A stretch of DNA of 64,000 bases, taken from the IMG/VR virus record IMGVR_UViG_3300034284_000578, positions 1-64,000 of that record, one strand, 5' to 3'. The DNA comes from a virus. Both the position numbers and the translations under genes were made by a program. Shown here in pieces: positions 28,382 through 36,473 of the stretch (its first letter is position 1; the number at the start of each line of letters is the position of its first letter). Under the pieces are notes generated by a model that saw only the letters and a list, made by a program, of their open reading frames with translations, had not been told where the DNA came from and did not search any database.

Positions 28382-29229
28382 TGTACGCACAGTGGAAATC
28401 TTTTGACGATCATAGTTATCCTTATATAACGGGAAATAGTATTGCAGTAAAATGTAAATATGTTTGGAACTATGATGGATATAAAATAAATCCAAAATCC
28501 AACAACCATAATTGGGCATTTATTAAAACTGATTATATTGGTGAGTTTTTTTCTGAAGTTGAATTAAAAGAACCATCTATAATATTTACCCATAACAGTG
28601 ATTATCCTATTAATGAAGGATATTTGAGATATTTGGATAATCCTAAAGTGTTGGTTTGGTTTGCACAAAATGTAGCAATTAAACATCCAAAATTAAAACC
28701 GTTTCCCATAGGAATTGCAAACGCGGGTTATTCGCATGGTGATATTTCTATTGTAAATAAAATACGAAGTCAAAATAATAAAAAAGAAAATATGTTCTAT
28801 GCAAATTTTAATATCAATAACAACAAAAATGAAAGAGAGTATTGTTTACAACAAACGGGAATTGGACTCCGAAATGAGGTTAATGGTGGATGGAATGGTT
28901 TTGCTGGAGGATATAAACTACCAACAACATTTGAAGGATATCTTGCAGATTTGAGTAAAAGTTATTTTTGTTTGTCTCCAAAAGGTAATGGTATAGATTG
29001 TCATAGAACGTGGGAAGCTTTATATATGGGTTGTATACCAATTGTTACAAAATCAGAAATAGCAGAAGCCCATAAAGATATGCCAATCATAATTTTAAAT
29101 GATTGGGCAGATTTTAAGAAAATAACTTTTGATGAAAACTTATATCACAAAGTTTGGAATAATTTTAATATTGGGGATCTTCATTTAGACAATTATTTGA
29201 AAAGAATAATGAAAGAGATACCCCAATGA
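28381..29229 (+). CDS. Exostosin-like glycosyltransferase (GT47 type)
   Basis: A 282-residue protein. The C-terminal core LSKSYFCLSPKGNGIDCHRT followed by WEALYMGCIPIV is the exostosin/GT47 signature (sugar-nucleotide-binding half, residues about 195-222). The N-terminal half is less conserved. The family builds polysaccharide chains. ATGA overlap with the epimerase gene. Confidence 0.75.
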   Translation: MYAQWKSFDDHSYPYITGNSIAVKCKYVWNYDGYKINPKSNNHNWAFIKTDYIGEFFSEVELKEPSIIFTHNSDYPINEGYLRYLDNPKVLVWFAQNVAIKHPKLKPFPIGIANAGYSHGDISIVNKIRSQNNKKENMFYANFNINNNKNEREYCLQQTGIGLRNEVNGGWNGFAGGYKLPTTFEGYLADLSKSYFCLSPKGNGIDCHRTWEALYMGCIPIVTKSEIAEAHKDMPIIILNDWADFKKITFDENLYHKVWNNFNIGDLHLDNYLKRIMKEIPQ

Positions 29230-30134
29230 AAATTGTAGTTACAGGTGGTTGTGGTTTTATTGGATCAAATCTAGTAGATGAATTAGTAAGACAAGGACAC
29301 GATGTTACTGTTTTGGATGATCTTTCATCAGATGCACATGATCAATTCTATTTCAATCCACAAGCAAAATACTATCATTATGATATTACAAATGAACATC
29401 TTGTAAATGGTGTATTTGATCGGCATGAACCTGAGTACGTTTTTCATTTAGCGGCAGAAGCAAGAATACAAAATTGTATTCTGAATCCCGGTAGAGCATT
29501 AGATATTAATACTTTTGGTACTCAAAATGTATTGAATGCTGCCAAAATGGTTAAAGCAAAACGTGTAATTTTTTCAAGTACTTCTGCGATCTATGGATTG
29601 ACAAATAAGGCAATTCAAAAAGAATCCGACAAACCAGATTGTTTAAATGCTTATTCATATTCTAAATTTTTTTCAGAAGGATTGTGCAAAATGTACTCCG
29701 ATTTGTACAATCTGGATACTGCTTGTTTTAGATATTTTAATGTGTATGGTCCAAGACAACCAAAACGCGGATCATATGCGCCTGTAATTGGTGTATTCTC
29801 TCGTCAAAAGAAAGCAAATCAATTAATGACGGTTGTTGGAGATGGTTTGCAAACCAGAGATTATATTCACGTATCCGATGTAGTTTCTGCTAATATTGCA
29901 GCAATGAATCACAATACAAATCTTTGTGGTAAGATAATGAATGTTGGAACTGGTACATCATATTCTGTTTTAGATCTTGCAAAAATGATGGGTGGAGAGT
30001 ATACTCATGTTGCACCAAGAACTGGAGAAGCAAGACAAACTTGTGCCGATATTTTTGTAATTAAACAAACTCTTGGATGGCAACCAACCAAATGTCTTAA
30101 GGAATATATGGAGAATAAAGAATATGATACTTGA
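29226..30134 (+). CDS. NAD-dependent sugar epimerase/dehydratase (GalE-like)
   Basis: A 302-residue short-chain dehydrogenase of the extended type. NAD loop TGGCGFIGSNLVDEL (residues 6-20), then DDLSS for the ribose, VFHLAAEARI, and the catalytic SSTSAIYG plus YSYSKFFSE (Tyr146, Lys150 region). FRYFNVYGPRQ is the substrate side. It likely makes the nucleotide sugar used by the transferases before it. The last 11 bases overlap gp33. Confidence 0.88.
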   Translation: MKIVVTGGCGFIGSNLVDELVRQGHDVTVLDDLSSDAHDQFYFNPQAKYYHYDITNEHLVNGVFDRHEPEYVFHLAAEARIQNCILNPGRALDINTFGTQNVLNAAKMVKAKRVIFSSTSAIYGLTNKAIQKESDKPDCLNAYSYSKFFSEGLCKMYSDLYNLDTACFRYFNVYGPRQPKRGSYAPVIGVFSRQKKANQLMTVVGDGLQTRDYIHVSDVVSANIAAMNHNTNLCGKIMNVGTGTSYSVLDLAKMMGGEYTHVAPRTGEARQTCADIFVIKQTLGWQPTKCLKEYMENKEYDT

Positions 30135-30345
30135 ATCTGGTGAATTAAATATTCAAAATGAAATTGAAAAAATAATTAAAAAGAAGAATTGTTCTTATAT
30201 GGATGCGGTTCTACAAATTTGTGAATTACACAATATAGATCCTTCATATATTGCCAAGCATTTGTCAAAACCAATTGTTGAAAAGATTAAAGCCGAAGCA
30301 CAGTCATTGAACTTCCTGCCCAAATCTTCTCGACTTCCTATTTGA
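30124..30345 (+). CDS. 33: gp33-like late transcription coactivator
   Basis: The ATG at 30124 opens a 73-residue protein (SYMDAVLQICELHNIDPSYI, then AEAQSLNFLPKSSRLPI). The SYMDAV and LPKSxxLPI patterns match the short gp33 of marine T4-like phages, which bridges RNA polymerase, the late sigma factor gp55 and the sliding clamp at TATAAATA promoters. It directly precedes gene 32, as in related phages. This is consistent with the many late elements in the window. The family call is from memory of the pattern. Confidence 0.72.
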   Translation: MILESGELNIQNEIEKIIKKKNCSYMDAVLQICELHNIDPSYIAKHLSKPIVEKIKAEAQSLNFLPKSSRLPI

Positions 30346-30370
30346 CTTACCTACATAATACGGTTATAAT
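30342..30370 (+). promoter_or_regulatory. Sigma70-like promoter of gene 32
   Basis: TTGACT (30342-30347), 17-base spacer, TATAAT (30365-30370). It overlaps the gp33 stop. Confidence 0.82.
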
Positions 30371-30404
30371 ACTTCGTATATCTGTCACACTTTAATACTT
30401 CGTA
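30367..30404 (+). repeat. Direct repeat in the gene 32 promoter/leader
   Basis: TAATACTTCGTA occurs at 30367-30378 and again at 30393-30404, 26 bases apart. The first copy overlaps the -10 box. The leader between is unstructured and A+T-rich. In T4, gp32 represses its own translation by binding such a leader. Confidence 0.65.
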
Positions 30405-30419
30405 CACGAAAGGATACAA

Positions 30420-31340
30420 ATGTCATTTAAAGATTTAAAGAAGAAGTCCACCGATCTCTCAAAGATCACCCAAGAGTTGGATAAGTTGAACAAGGGTGGT
30501 GCAGAGTCGTACAAGGACGACCGGTTCTGGAAGCCTGAACTGGATCAAGCATCAAATGGTTTTGCAGTAATTCGATTCCTACCGGTCGTTGACGGTGAGG
30601 ATGTTCCTTGGGCGCGTGTGTTTAGTCACGGGTTCCAAGGCAAGGGTGGATGGTTCATTGAGAACTGCCCAACTACACTAGGTAAGAAGTGCCCAGTGTG
30701 TGAAGCAAACAACGAACTTTGGAACAGCGGGATTGAAGACGACAAGACTGTTGCGCGTGATCGTAAGCGCAAGTTGAGTTATGTTGCCAATGTTTATGTT
30801 GTTTCCGATCCAAAGCACCCAGAGAACGAGGGTAAGGTGTTCCTCTTTAAGTTTGGTAAGAAGATCTTTGATAAGATCATGGAAAAGATCCAGCCCGAAT
30901 TCCCAGATGATTCTCCTGTCAATGTGTTTGATTTCTGGCAAGGTGCAAACTTCAAGTTGAAGATTCGCAAGGTTGCTGGTTATATCAACTATGACAAGAG
31001 TGAATTTGAAGAGCCAACTCCGCTTCTTGGTGGTGATGATGCAAAGTTGGAAGCACTTTGGAAGAAGCAGTATGCTCTTAAGGAGTTCACGAATCCCGAG
31101 AACTTCAAGTCTTATGACGAACTAAAGTCTAAGATGGAATCAGTTCTTCGTGGTGGCAGTGAAGGTAAGGCAAAGACTGCGGAAGAGATGGAGCAGATTG
31201 AGGACGCGGAGCAGCGTTTTGGTTCTGCACCAAAGTTCAAGAATCCTCCAAAGATGCCAGAAAAGAAGTCTCCGGTCGAAGATGATGCGGAGGAAGAGGA
31301 TGCGCTCTCTTACTTTGAGAAGTTGGCAAAGGAAGAGTGA
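30420..31340 (+). CDS. 32: gp32 single-stranded DNA-binding protein
   Basis: A 306-residue homologue of T4 gp32, which coats single-stranded DNA in replication, recombination and repair. The N-terminus is basic (MSFKDLKKKSTDLSKI), for cooperativity. The core has the zinc site His69, Cys83, Cys91, Cys94 (as H64/C77/C87/C90 in T4), and FAVIRFLPVVDGEDVPWARV. The C-terminus is acidic (EDDAEEEDALSYFEKLA), for partner proteins. AAAGGA stands before the ATG. Codon use is more G+C rich than in the late genes, suggesting strong expression. Confidence 0.93.
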   Translation: MSFKDLKKKSTDLSKITQELDKLNKGGAESYKDDRFWKPELDQASNGFAVIRFLPVVDGEDVPWARVFSHGFQGKGGWFIENCPTTLGKKCPVCEANNELWNSGIEDDKTVARDRKRKLSYVANVYVVSDPKHPENEGKVFLFKFGKKIFDKIMEKIQPEFPDDSPVNVFDFWQGANFKLKIRKVAGYINYDKSEFEEPTPLLGGDDAKLEALWKKQYALKEFTNPENFKSYDELKSKMESVLRGGSEGKAKTAEEMEQIEDAEQRFGSAPKFKNPPKMPEKKSPVEDDAEEEDALSYFEKLAKEE

Positions 31341-31368
31341 ACTAATTTTGTTTGAGTGTGATTTGGAG

Positions 31369-31399
31369 AAGACGGCTTAAACGCCGTCTTTTCTTTTTA
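31369..31399. terminator. Terminator between gene 32 and the convergent tail genes
   Basis: AAGACGGC (31369-31376) pairs perfectly with GCCGTCTT (31383-31390), loop TTAAAC, tail TTCTTTTT on the plus strand. Confidence 0.9.
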
Positions 31400-33274
31400 C
31401 CCTTGAGTTCCTAGAGCCGCATTTCTACCCAAATCTCTAGTAAGTAGAGCCTGCATGCCACTTTCATCTGGAGGAATTGCATTACCGTCTGATGCAATTG
31501 CGGACGAACTTCCACCACCAGCAACAGATGTTTTAGAATTATTGTAATAATTGTTTATTACAAGAGGTCTATTATCTGTTTGAGGCATTGCACTCAATTC
31601 ATTGTTAATACTTTTATTTGTTTGGTATTGCACACTTTCACTTGTTTGCATTTGTGCTGCTGGTGCGAGTTGTGTTCTTGGTGTTCCCCCAAATTCTACA
31701 GAAGGTTGTTGACTTTGGGTTGCCGGTGTCATTGCTTCTTGCAGTGAAGGTGTCTCAACTTTTGCTTGTCCTTCTGCTGTTGTTGGTGCTTCTACACCCT
31801 TCTTAAACCAATCACCTATTCCAGGCACAGAAGCCGCAAATTCATAAACTTCTTTTGGTCCTATTGTTTCTGCAACTAGATTACCAACGTATTCACCACC
31901 ATACATTCCAATAATTCCACCGAGTATTGAACCCAAAGGTCCTCCAACCAAACCTACAGCGGAACCTATGGTAGTTCCGATAAGGGAACCCATTCTTTTA
32001 CCTAATTCCGCACCAATTGCTTCCTTCTTTTGTTCTGGAGTTAAATTGGGATCTTGTTGTATTGCTGGTATGTTTAAGTATCCGATGATACCTTCAATTG
32101 CAGTACCAAGTAATGGTACTCTTTTTAAAGCAGGAAGTATTACGTTTTTACCAGGTCCTTTTAGGAATGCCATAGGATTTTTAATGGCTTTTGCTAATTC
32201 TAGACCACCTTGTCCAAGTTGTTGCACCATTCCTACCGCACCAGTGCCTATATTTCTTGCAGTTTGTAACATTCTACCAAAGAAGCCGGGCTTTGGTGCT
32301 GCTGCCGCTGCTTGTGCTGTTGTGGATGCGGGGGTTGAAAGTAGTTGAGCAGGACTTGTGGTTGGTGTTGACGGGGGTTGCATAACAAACCCTTGACCTG
32401 GAATGTTTTGTATTCCGGCTGCAACTGGGGCTACTGATTGTGCTATTGCTGGAGCAGCTGATCCAGCGGCACCAAGTGCAGTTCCAAAACCTAAACGCGA
32501 TAGTATTTTTGCGCCAAATTTTGATGCAGTTCCCGTTATTGCTGATTTTGTACCAGTTGCTGCTTTTGTTGTGGTATCAATTGCTTTAGCCGTCATTGTA
32601 ACTGGGGCTGATGCTCCTCGGACTTTTGCTAGTGCTCCTAATTTACTACTAGTTGCTATTTTTGCAATACGAGCAAGAGTACCACCCTTAGTACGTCCTT
32701 TTAGCAGAGAAGCAAGCATGGCGGCATCAGCAGCAGTATCCAACCATCCACCACCTTCTCCACCACCCCCACCTGTTCCAATTTTCTTCAAGATCTTTTC
32801 CATAAGAACTTTAATATCAATTAAAGTTTTATTTTGATCCATCTGCAAAGAAACTTGTTCTTGTTGAGCCTCAGCGGTTTCTCTTAGTTGTTCTGTCGAT
32901 TGTTGGGGTATTGGTGAACGAGTTTGTGCCTTTAACGACGCACTTTCATTTTGTATACCAAGTATGGTTTTTACTTTTTGGATTAAATCGTTTACAGTCT
33001 TTTTTATGTTGTTTGCTAAGTTTATGTAAATATCAAATGCTTTTTTGACAAACTTGTAATCTAATCCCTGAGTTTGTTTTTGTACCGCAGCATCCATTTT
33101 TTCTGACAGAGTAGATGACTCTGGACGGGCAATTCTTCTTCTTCGTGGTGGAGTCGTGTTTCTTTGAAAAGAAGAAACCATAGCAGTTCCAGTATTTGAG
33201 AACATTCGTCCAATACCAGAAACTGCTTTAGTGTTTTGTTTACCCTCGGATGTTATTGTTGGTAGTGCTAACAT
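31397..33274 (-). CDS. Tape-measure-like tail protein (gp29 position)
   Basis: A 625-residue protein, close to T4 gp29 (590). Residues 1-190 are basic and helical. The middle is Ala/Gly/Thr/Pro-rich with repeated helices (about 200-330). Glycine-zipper hydrophobic stretches (GTTIGSAVGLVGGPLGSILG, about residues 450-490) follow, and a Gln/Ser/Asn-rich tail. It directly follows the gp26 gene with its frameshift extension, the usual place of the tape measure after its chaperones. Its start is 3 bases after the extension's stop. It sets tail length and may enter the host membrane. The call rests on position and composition, not on residue identity. Confidence 0.65.
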   Translation of the reverse strand: MLALPTITSEGKQNTKAVSGIGRMFSNTGTAMVSSFQRNTTPPRRRRIARPESSTLSEKMDAAVQKQTQGLDYKFVKKAFDIYINLANNIKKTVNDLIQKVKTILGIQNESASLKAQTRSPIPQQSTEQLRETAEAQQEQVSLQMDQNKTLIDIKVLMEKILKKIGTGGGGGEGGGWLDTAADAAMLASLLKGRTKGGTLARIAKIATSSKLGALAKVRGASAPVTMTAKAIDTTTKAATGTKSAITGTASKFGAKILSRLGFGTALGAAGSAAPAIAQSVAPVAAGIQNIPGQGFVMQPPSTPTTSPAQLLSTPASTTAQAAAAAPKPGFFGRMLQTARNIGTGAVGMVQQLGQGGLELAKAIKNPMAFLKGPGKNVILPALKRVPLLGTAIEGIIGYLNIPAIQQDPNLTPEQKKEAIGAELGKRMGSLIGTTIGSAVGLVGGPLGSILGGIIGMYGGEYVGNLVAETIGPKEVYEFAASVPGIGDWFKKGVEAPTTAEGQAKVETPSLQEAMTPATQSQQPSVEFGGTPRTQLAPAAQMQTSESVQYQTNKSINNELSAMPQTDNRPLVINNYYNNSKTSVAGGGSSSAIASDGNAIPPDESGMQALLTRDLGRNAALGTQG

Positions 33275-33277
33275 TAG

Positions 33278-33466
33278 TTATTTTTTCTTTAATTGTTCTC
33301 TTCTTTTATTTATTTCCTCTACATGTTTTATTAAAAGATTTAGATAAATTTCTCTTTCCCACGGTATCATGTTTTCTAATTCAGTTAGGCTGTACTTGTG
33401 TTCTTGTAGGAGAAGAAAATTTGTTTTATACAAATTCTCTAAAGACTCACTCGCCAGCCCTAGTCG
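33278..33466 (-). CDS. -1 frame extension of gp26 (frameshift product), 62 codons
   Basis: The -1 frame is open from the slippery site to TAA at 33278, encoding SLENLYKTNFLLLQEHKYSL and TELENMIPWEREIYLNLLIK before a Lys/Arg-rich end. The YSLTxLxxMxPWER pattern is that of tape-measure chaperone partners made by frameshifting (the T of lambda G-GT). A full fusion would have 295 residues. A free 30-residue peptide from the ATG at 33370 is possible, but 32 codons of conserved-looking sequence before that ATG argue for the fusion. Confidence 0.72.
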   Translation of the reverse strand, partial: RLGLASESLENLYKTNFLLLQEHKYSLTELENMIPWEREIYLNLLIKHVEEINKRREQLKKK

Positions 33467-34164
33467 AAAAAATCTACAAATTTATCGAGAACAACCTTTA
33501 CTTTCTTTTGTGTAAATGGAGAAACTGCTTCTGATTCATAATAAATGGAAGGCATGGTATCGAAGAAATTACTTAATTTTTCATACATGTCTTGCGTAAA
33601 TTGCTCAACAAATTCTTGCAATTCTACTTTGGAATAATCTGATGCTTTATACTCAGATTCTTTATCATAAATTTTATTGATACAATTTACGATTAAATTA
33701 AATCCATTTTCAACCAATGGTTTTGAGGGATCTACAGACAAAATTGTACGCATATTGGGATACTTCATTTCTACAAATAAAGAATCTGATAATTTTAATT
33801 TGGTTTCATGTTTTGTAGATCTTTTTACAATAACTTTATTAAGATCAACGTCTACTTGAAATTTTTTACTAGTATCGGGATCAATTACATTAATTTTTAT
33901 AACTTCTCCCATAGATTTTTCGCGTAACTTTAAGAAAATATACTCTATGTCAAATGAAGGAACATCTTCAATATCAATCTTGTCTATTAAACAATTGCTA
34001 ATAACTTGATCCATTGCTAATAGTATTTGATCATTGTCTTTAGATTCTGCTGCTATTAAAAGAATCTTTTCTTCTTTAACTAAAAATGGTCTATATCTTA
34101 TCTTTTGACCATTTGATGGTAATTTCATTTCAAAGGTTGCAACGTCAATTTTTGGTAGTGGCAT
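33460..34164 (-). CDS. 26: gp26-like baseplate hub assembly protein
   Basis: A 234-residue homologue of T4 gp26 (208), which helps assemble the baseplate hub. The start MPLPKIDVATFEMKLPSNGQ, followed by KIRYRPFLVKEEKILLIAAE, is the family hallmark; VELQEFVEQF lies near the C-terminus. The last codons are GAT TTT TTC GAC TAG, containing a -1 slippery heptamer, so a longer form is expected (see the overlapping extension). It sits between the tail-tube gene and the tape-measure gene. Confidence 0.87.
   Translation of the reverse strand: MPLPKIDVATFEMKLPSNGQKIRYRPFLVKEEKILLIAAESKDNDQILLAMDQVISNCLIDKIDIEDVPSFDIEYIFLKLREKSMGEVIKINVIDPDTSKKFQVDVDLNKVIVKRSTKHETKLKLSDSLFVEMKYPNMRTILSVDPSKPLVENGFNLIVNCINKIYDKESEYKASDYSKVELQEFVEQFTQDMYEKLSNFFDTMPSIYYESEAVSPFTQKKVKVVLDKFVDFFD
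33466..33472 (-). promoter_or_regulatory. -1 ribosomal slippery heptamer
   Basis: On the minus strand the sequence reads T TTT TTC in the gp26 frame, a canonical X-XXY-YYZ site, two codons before the gp26 stop (GAC TAG). Confidence 0.75.
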
Positions 34165-34187
34165 AGTAAAATCCTATTCTAAATAAT

Positions 34188-34706
34188 TCAAATAACCGAT
34201 GCATCTCTATATGCAAAGGTAACGGTTTGTTTTAAGTACGAATCGCGTTCATCGTATGATAATTGAACGGCTTCTATATTGCTCAACATCGCATACGAAA
34301 GTTTAATTGTGAAAAGTTTTTTATCTTTTTCTGTATCAAGACAAGAAATGTCAATATCACCAACAACATCATCCAAATAACCAATAAAGTAGTCTCCATT
34401 TACATTTTTAACAATTCTGTTATTTATTTCGCTGTAAAATGTTTTAACTGGGTTTCCTAGTGCATCTAAACGAAAAGTTATATTACAAGTTTGTGCCGGA
34501 AGTTTAACGTATGGTATTTTTAGCAAAGGTTGAGTGTTGAATTGAAAATCCGCAGTACCTACTCCCAATGGTGGTATGTCAATACTTTCAGCATATCCAC
34601 TAAAATACAAATTAGCATTATTAAAGTTTAGATTTACAGTAAATCTATTTGGTCTTGCCAAACCTCTTATACTGTTTAGTGCTGTTTGTACGTCTGCGTA
34701 TGCCAT
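34188..34706 (-). CDS. Tail tube protein family member (gp19/gp54 type)
   Basis: A 172-residue protein, close to T4 gp19 (163). It has the tube-fold start RGLARPNRFTVNLNF, a middle PYVKLPAQTCNITFRLDALG, and the C-terminal YAMLSNIEAVQLSYDERD followed by TVTFAYRDA, where the last strand is typical of tube proteins. It could be the main tube or the tube initiator gp54, though gp54 is usually longer. It lies between gp2/3-like and gp26 genes. Confidence 0.75.
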   Translation of the reverse strand: MAYADVQTALNSIRGLARPNRFTVNLNFNNANLYFSGYAESIDIPPLGVGTADFQFNTQPLLKIPYVKLPAQTCNITFRLDALGNPVKTFYSEINNRIVKNVNGDYFIGYLDDVVGDIDISCLDTEKDKKLFTIKLSYAMLSNIEAVQLSYDERDSYLKQTVTFAYRDASVI

Positions 34707-35276
34707 TTAATTTCGTGTTTCCTTTAATATTTCGGAATACAATTTACTGGGAGAAATACCTTTAAACATTGGTAAAAATGCAAACTGAGTCCATTCTTCC
34801 GGTGTAGTTATTTTTGGTTTTCCGATTATATTGCTGACATTATATTGATTAAAAACAACACCAGTATATTTAGCAAATATTTTCTTATTCAATATTGACA
34901 TTATTTTGATACGAATTCTGTGTGGATCGGTTTCTTTGGGATTTAACATTAAAGTGTTCATTAACATGATCATTTTAAATCTATCCTTGGGGGGGATATA
35001 ATGCAGATTAATACCATAAAACCCCCCTCCCCCTATTCCAGTAACCAAAACTAAAGGATACCTGTCAAAAATTCTTGTGCGGGTTGATGGTTTGTATTTA
35101 AACAATAAAACCTGTCCCGGTAGTTTTCTTTTTATGTTTTTGGTGGTGTCTTTTAAAAAATCAGAGTAGTCTGTTACTTTGCCCGTTTTGTTGACTCCCC
35201 GCATAGAATCACGTAACCATTTTAAAGCGGATTGGGGTGTATTAATCGGTTTCGGTTTCTGTTGGTTCTTTTCCAC
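34707..35276 (-). CDS. gp2/gp3-like head-tail completion protein
   Basis: The start is GTG at 35276 or TTG at 35279, both overlapping the gp4 gene. The 189-190-residue protein carries LLFKYKPSTRTRIFDRYPLV followed by GGGGFYGINLHYIPPKDR, a pattern found in a well-conserved T4-like family annotated as DNA end protector (gp2) or tail completion (gp3) protein; I cannot decide which. It borders gp4, as gp2 and gp3 do in T4-like genomes. The next gene starts directly after it. Confidence 0.65.
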   Translation of the reverse strand: MEKNQQKPKPINTPQSALKWLRDSMRGVNKTGKVTDYSDFLKDTTKNIKRKLPGQVLLFKYKPSTRTRIFDRYPLVLVTGIGGGGFYGINLHYIPPKDRFKMIMLMNTLMLNPKETDPHRIRIKIMSILNKKIFAKYTGVVFNQYNVSNIIGKPKITTPEEWTQFAFLPMFKGISPSKLYSEILKETRN

Positions 35277-35706
35277 CAAATAACTCTTTCTCTGTTATTA
35301 TTTTAAATTTCCAATTACGCTTTTTAGCATATTCTTCTGCAAATGCCCACTTTGATTTATTTATTTGCCACTCGACTACTTCTTGCAAATAACCTTTTGT
35401 TATTTTTTTCTTTTTTGCTGGTTCTGAGCATTTTCTATGTGGTTTTATTTCAACCATGTAGGTTTGAATTGTTCCATCTTTTTCTTTTACTTCAATGATG
35501 AAATCTACAAAATATCTGTGATATTTTTTGTCAACAGGAGAAATGTAAGGTATTGGTAATTCTTCTGAAGCCCATTTAATAATGTTATCTGTGTTATCGC
35601 AAAATGTCATAAATTTACGTTCCCATAGAGAACGATAGACTATGTTGGTGGGATCACCTCTGTACTTTGAGGGATTCTTTGGCTTAAACTTACCTTTGTA
35701 CGACAT
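35242..35706 (-). CDS. 4: gp4-like head completion protein with nuclease-like fold
   Basis: The ATG at 35706 gives 154 residues, close to T4 gp4 (150). The start MSYKGKFKPKNPSKYRGDPT, then YRSLWERKFMTFCD is the family hallmark. RYFVDFIIEV (Asp) and YMVEIKPHRK (Glu-x-Lys) form a TnsA-like PD-(D/E)XK site. gp4 seals the filled head before tail joining. The gene begins the minus-strand tail/head block, back to back with the tail-tube cap gene at 35732. Confidence 0.85.
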   Translation of the reverse strand: MSYKGKFKPKNPSKYRGDPTNIVYRSLWERKFMTFCDNTDNIIKWASEELPIPYISPVDKKYHRYFVDFIIEVKEKDGTIQTYMVEIKPHRKCSEPAKKKKITKGYLQEVVEWQINKSKWAFAEEYAKKRNWKFKIITEKELFGGKEPTETETD

Positions 35707-35731
35707 ACATATATTTAGAAAAGGATTATAC

Positions 35732-36463
35732 ATGGGAAAAATAGTAAACTTTTTTGCACCAACTACAGGACAACCACAAAATTCTAAAATATTTTGTGTA
35801 ATTGATATACTTAAGAATACCAAAGTTCTGGAAGCAAACCCTTCACCAGAAAAGACTTATTATATGCAATTACCAAAAGAAATAACTGACGTTTTTAGTA
35901 TGGATTGGCAACAAGAAGAACTTGCGGGAACTACGTTAGATGCGATTGCTCAAAGACTTTTGGGATCGCAGGGACAAAGTTTTGATCTTATAGGGATTGG
36001 AAAAAGTATTGCTCCAGAATTTGCTGCACAAATTGGTCTAGGTGGTACTGCTAAAGAAGGATTGAGGCGTGCGGGAGAAGCGAAAAACCCAATTAATACT
36101 TTACTATTTAAAAATGCAAATCTTAGACAGTTTCAATTTAGTTGGGATTTTATGCCAATAAATGCACAGTCTGCTAACGACTATGAAACTTTTATAAATG
36201 ACATGAGAGAAAATATGTTACCTGAAATAAATGGAACGGGCTATAAAACTCCAAATATATTTAACATTGAAATGAAAGTTGGTTCTAAAGTTTTTCTTTC
36301 TGCTAAGAAATGTGCTTTAACTAATATGACAGTAAATCCATTTGGTTCTGGACTTCCCGCGTTTCACGAAGACGGTCATGCCGTGCATAATGTTGTGACT
36401 TTAGAATTCCAAGAATTGGTTCCAAGTACCAAAGAATCAATAAAGAATTTGTATAAAAAATAA
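35732..36463 (+). CDS. 48: gp48-like baseplate tail-tube cap protein
   Basis: I take the ATG at 35732, preceded by AAAGGA, over the longer frame from 35642. The 243-residue product has NTLLFKNANLRQFQFSWDFM, then PINAQSANDYETFINDMREN, the signature of gp48/gp54 proteins, which cap the baseplate and start tube assembly. T4 gp48 has 364 residues, so this is shorter. It begins the plus-strand baseplate block. Confidence 0.78.
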   Translation: MGKIVNFFAPTTGQPQNSKIFCVIDILKNTKVLEANPSPEKTYYMQLPKEITDVFSMDWQQEELAGTTLDAIAQRLLGSQGQSFDLIGIGKSIAPEFAAQIGLGGTAKEGLRRAGEAKNPINTLLFKNANLRQFQFSWDFMPINAQSANDYETFINDMRENMLPEINGTGYKTPNIFNIEMKVGSKVFLSAKKCALTNMTVNPFGSGLPAFHEDGHAVHNVVTLEFQELVPSTKESIKNLYKK

Positions 36464-36473
36464 GGATTAATAC

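Noticed and set aside
31968-32837. Long plus-strand frames (126 and 144 codons) opposite the tape-measure gene
   Set aside because: They mirror the Ala/Gly/Pro codons of the real minus-strand gene and lack start signals.
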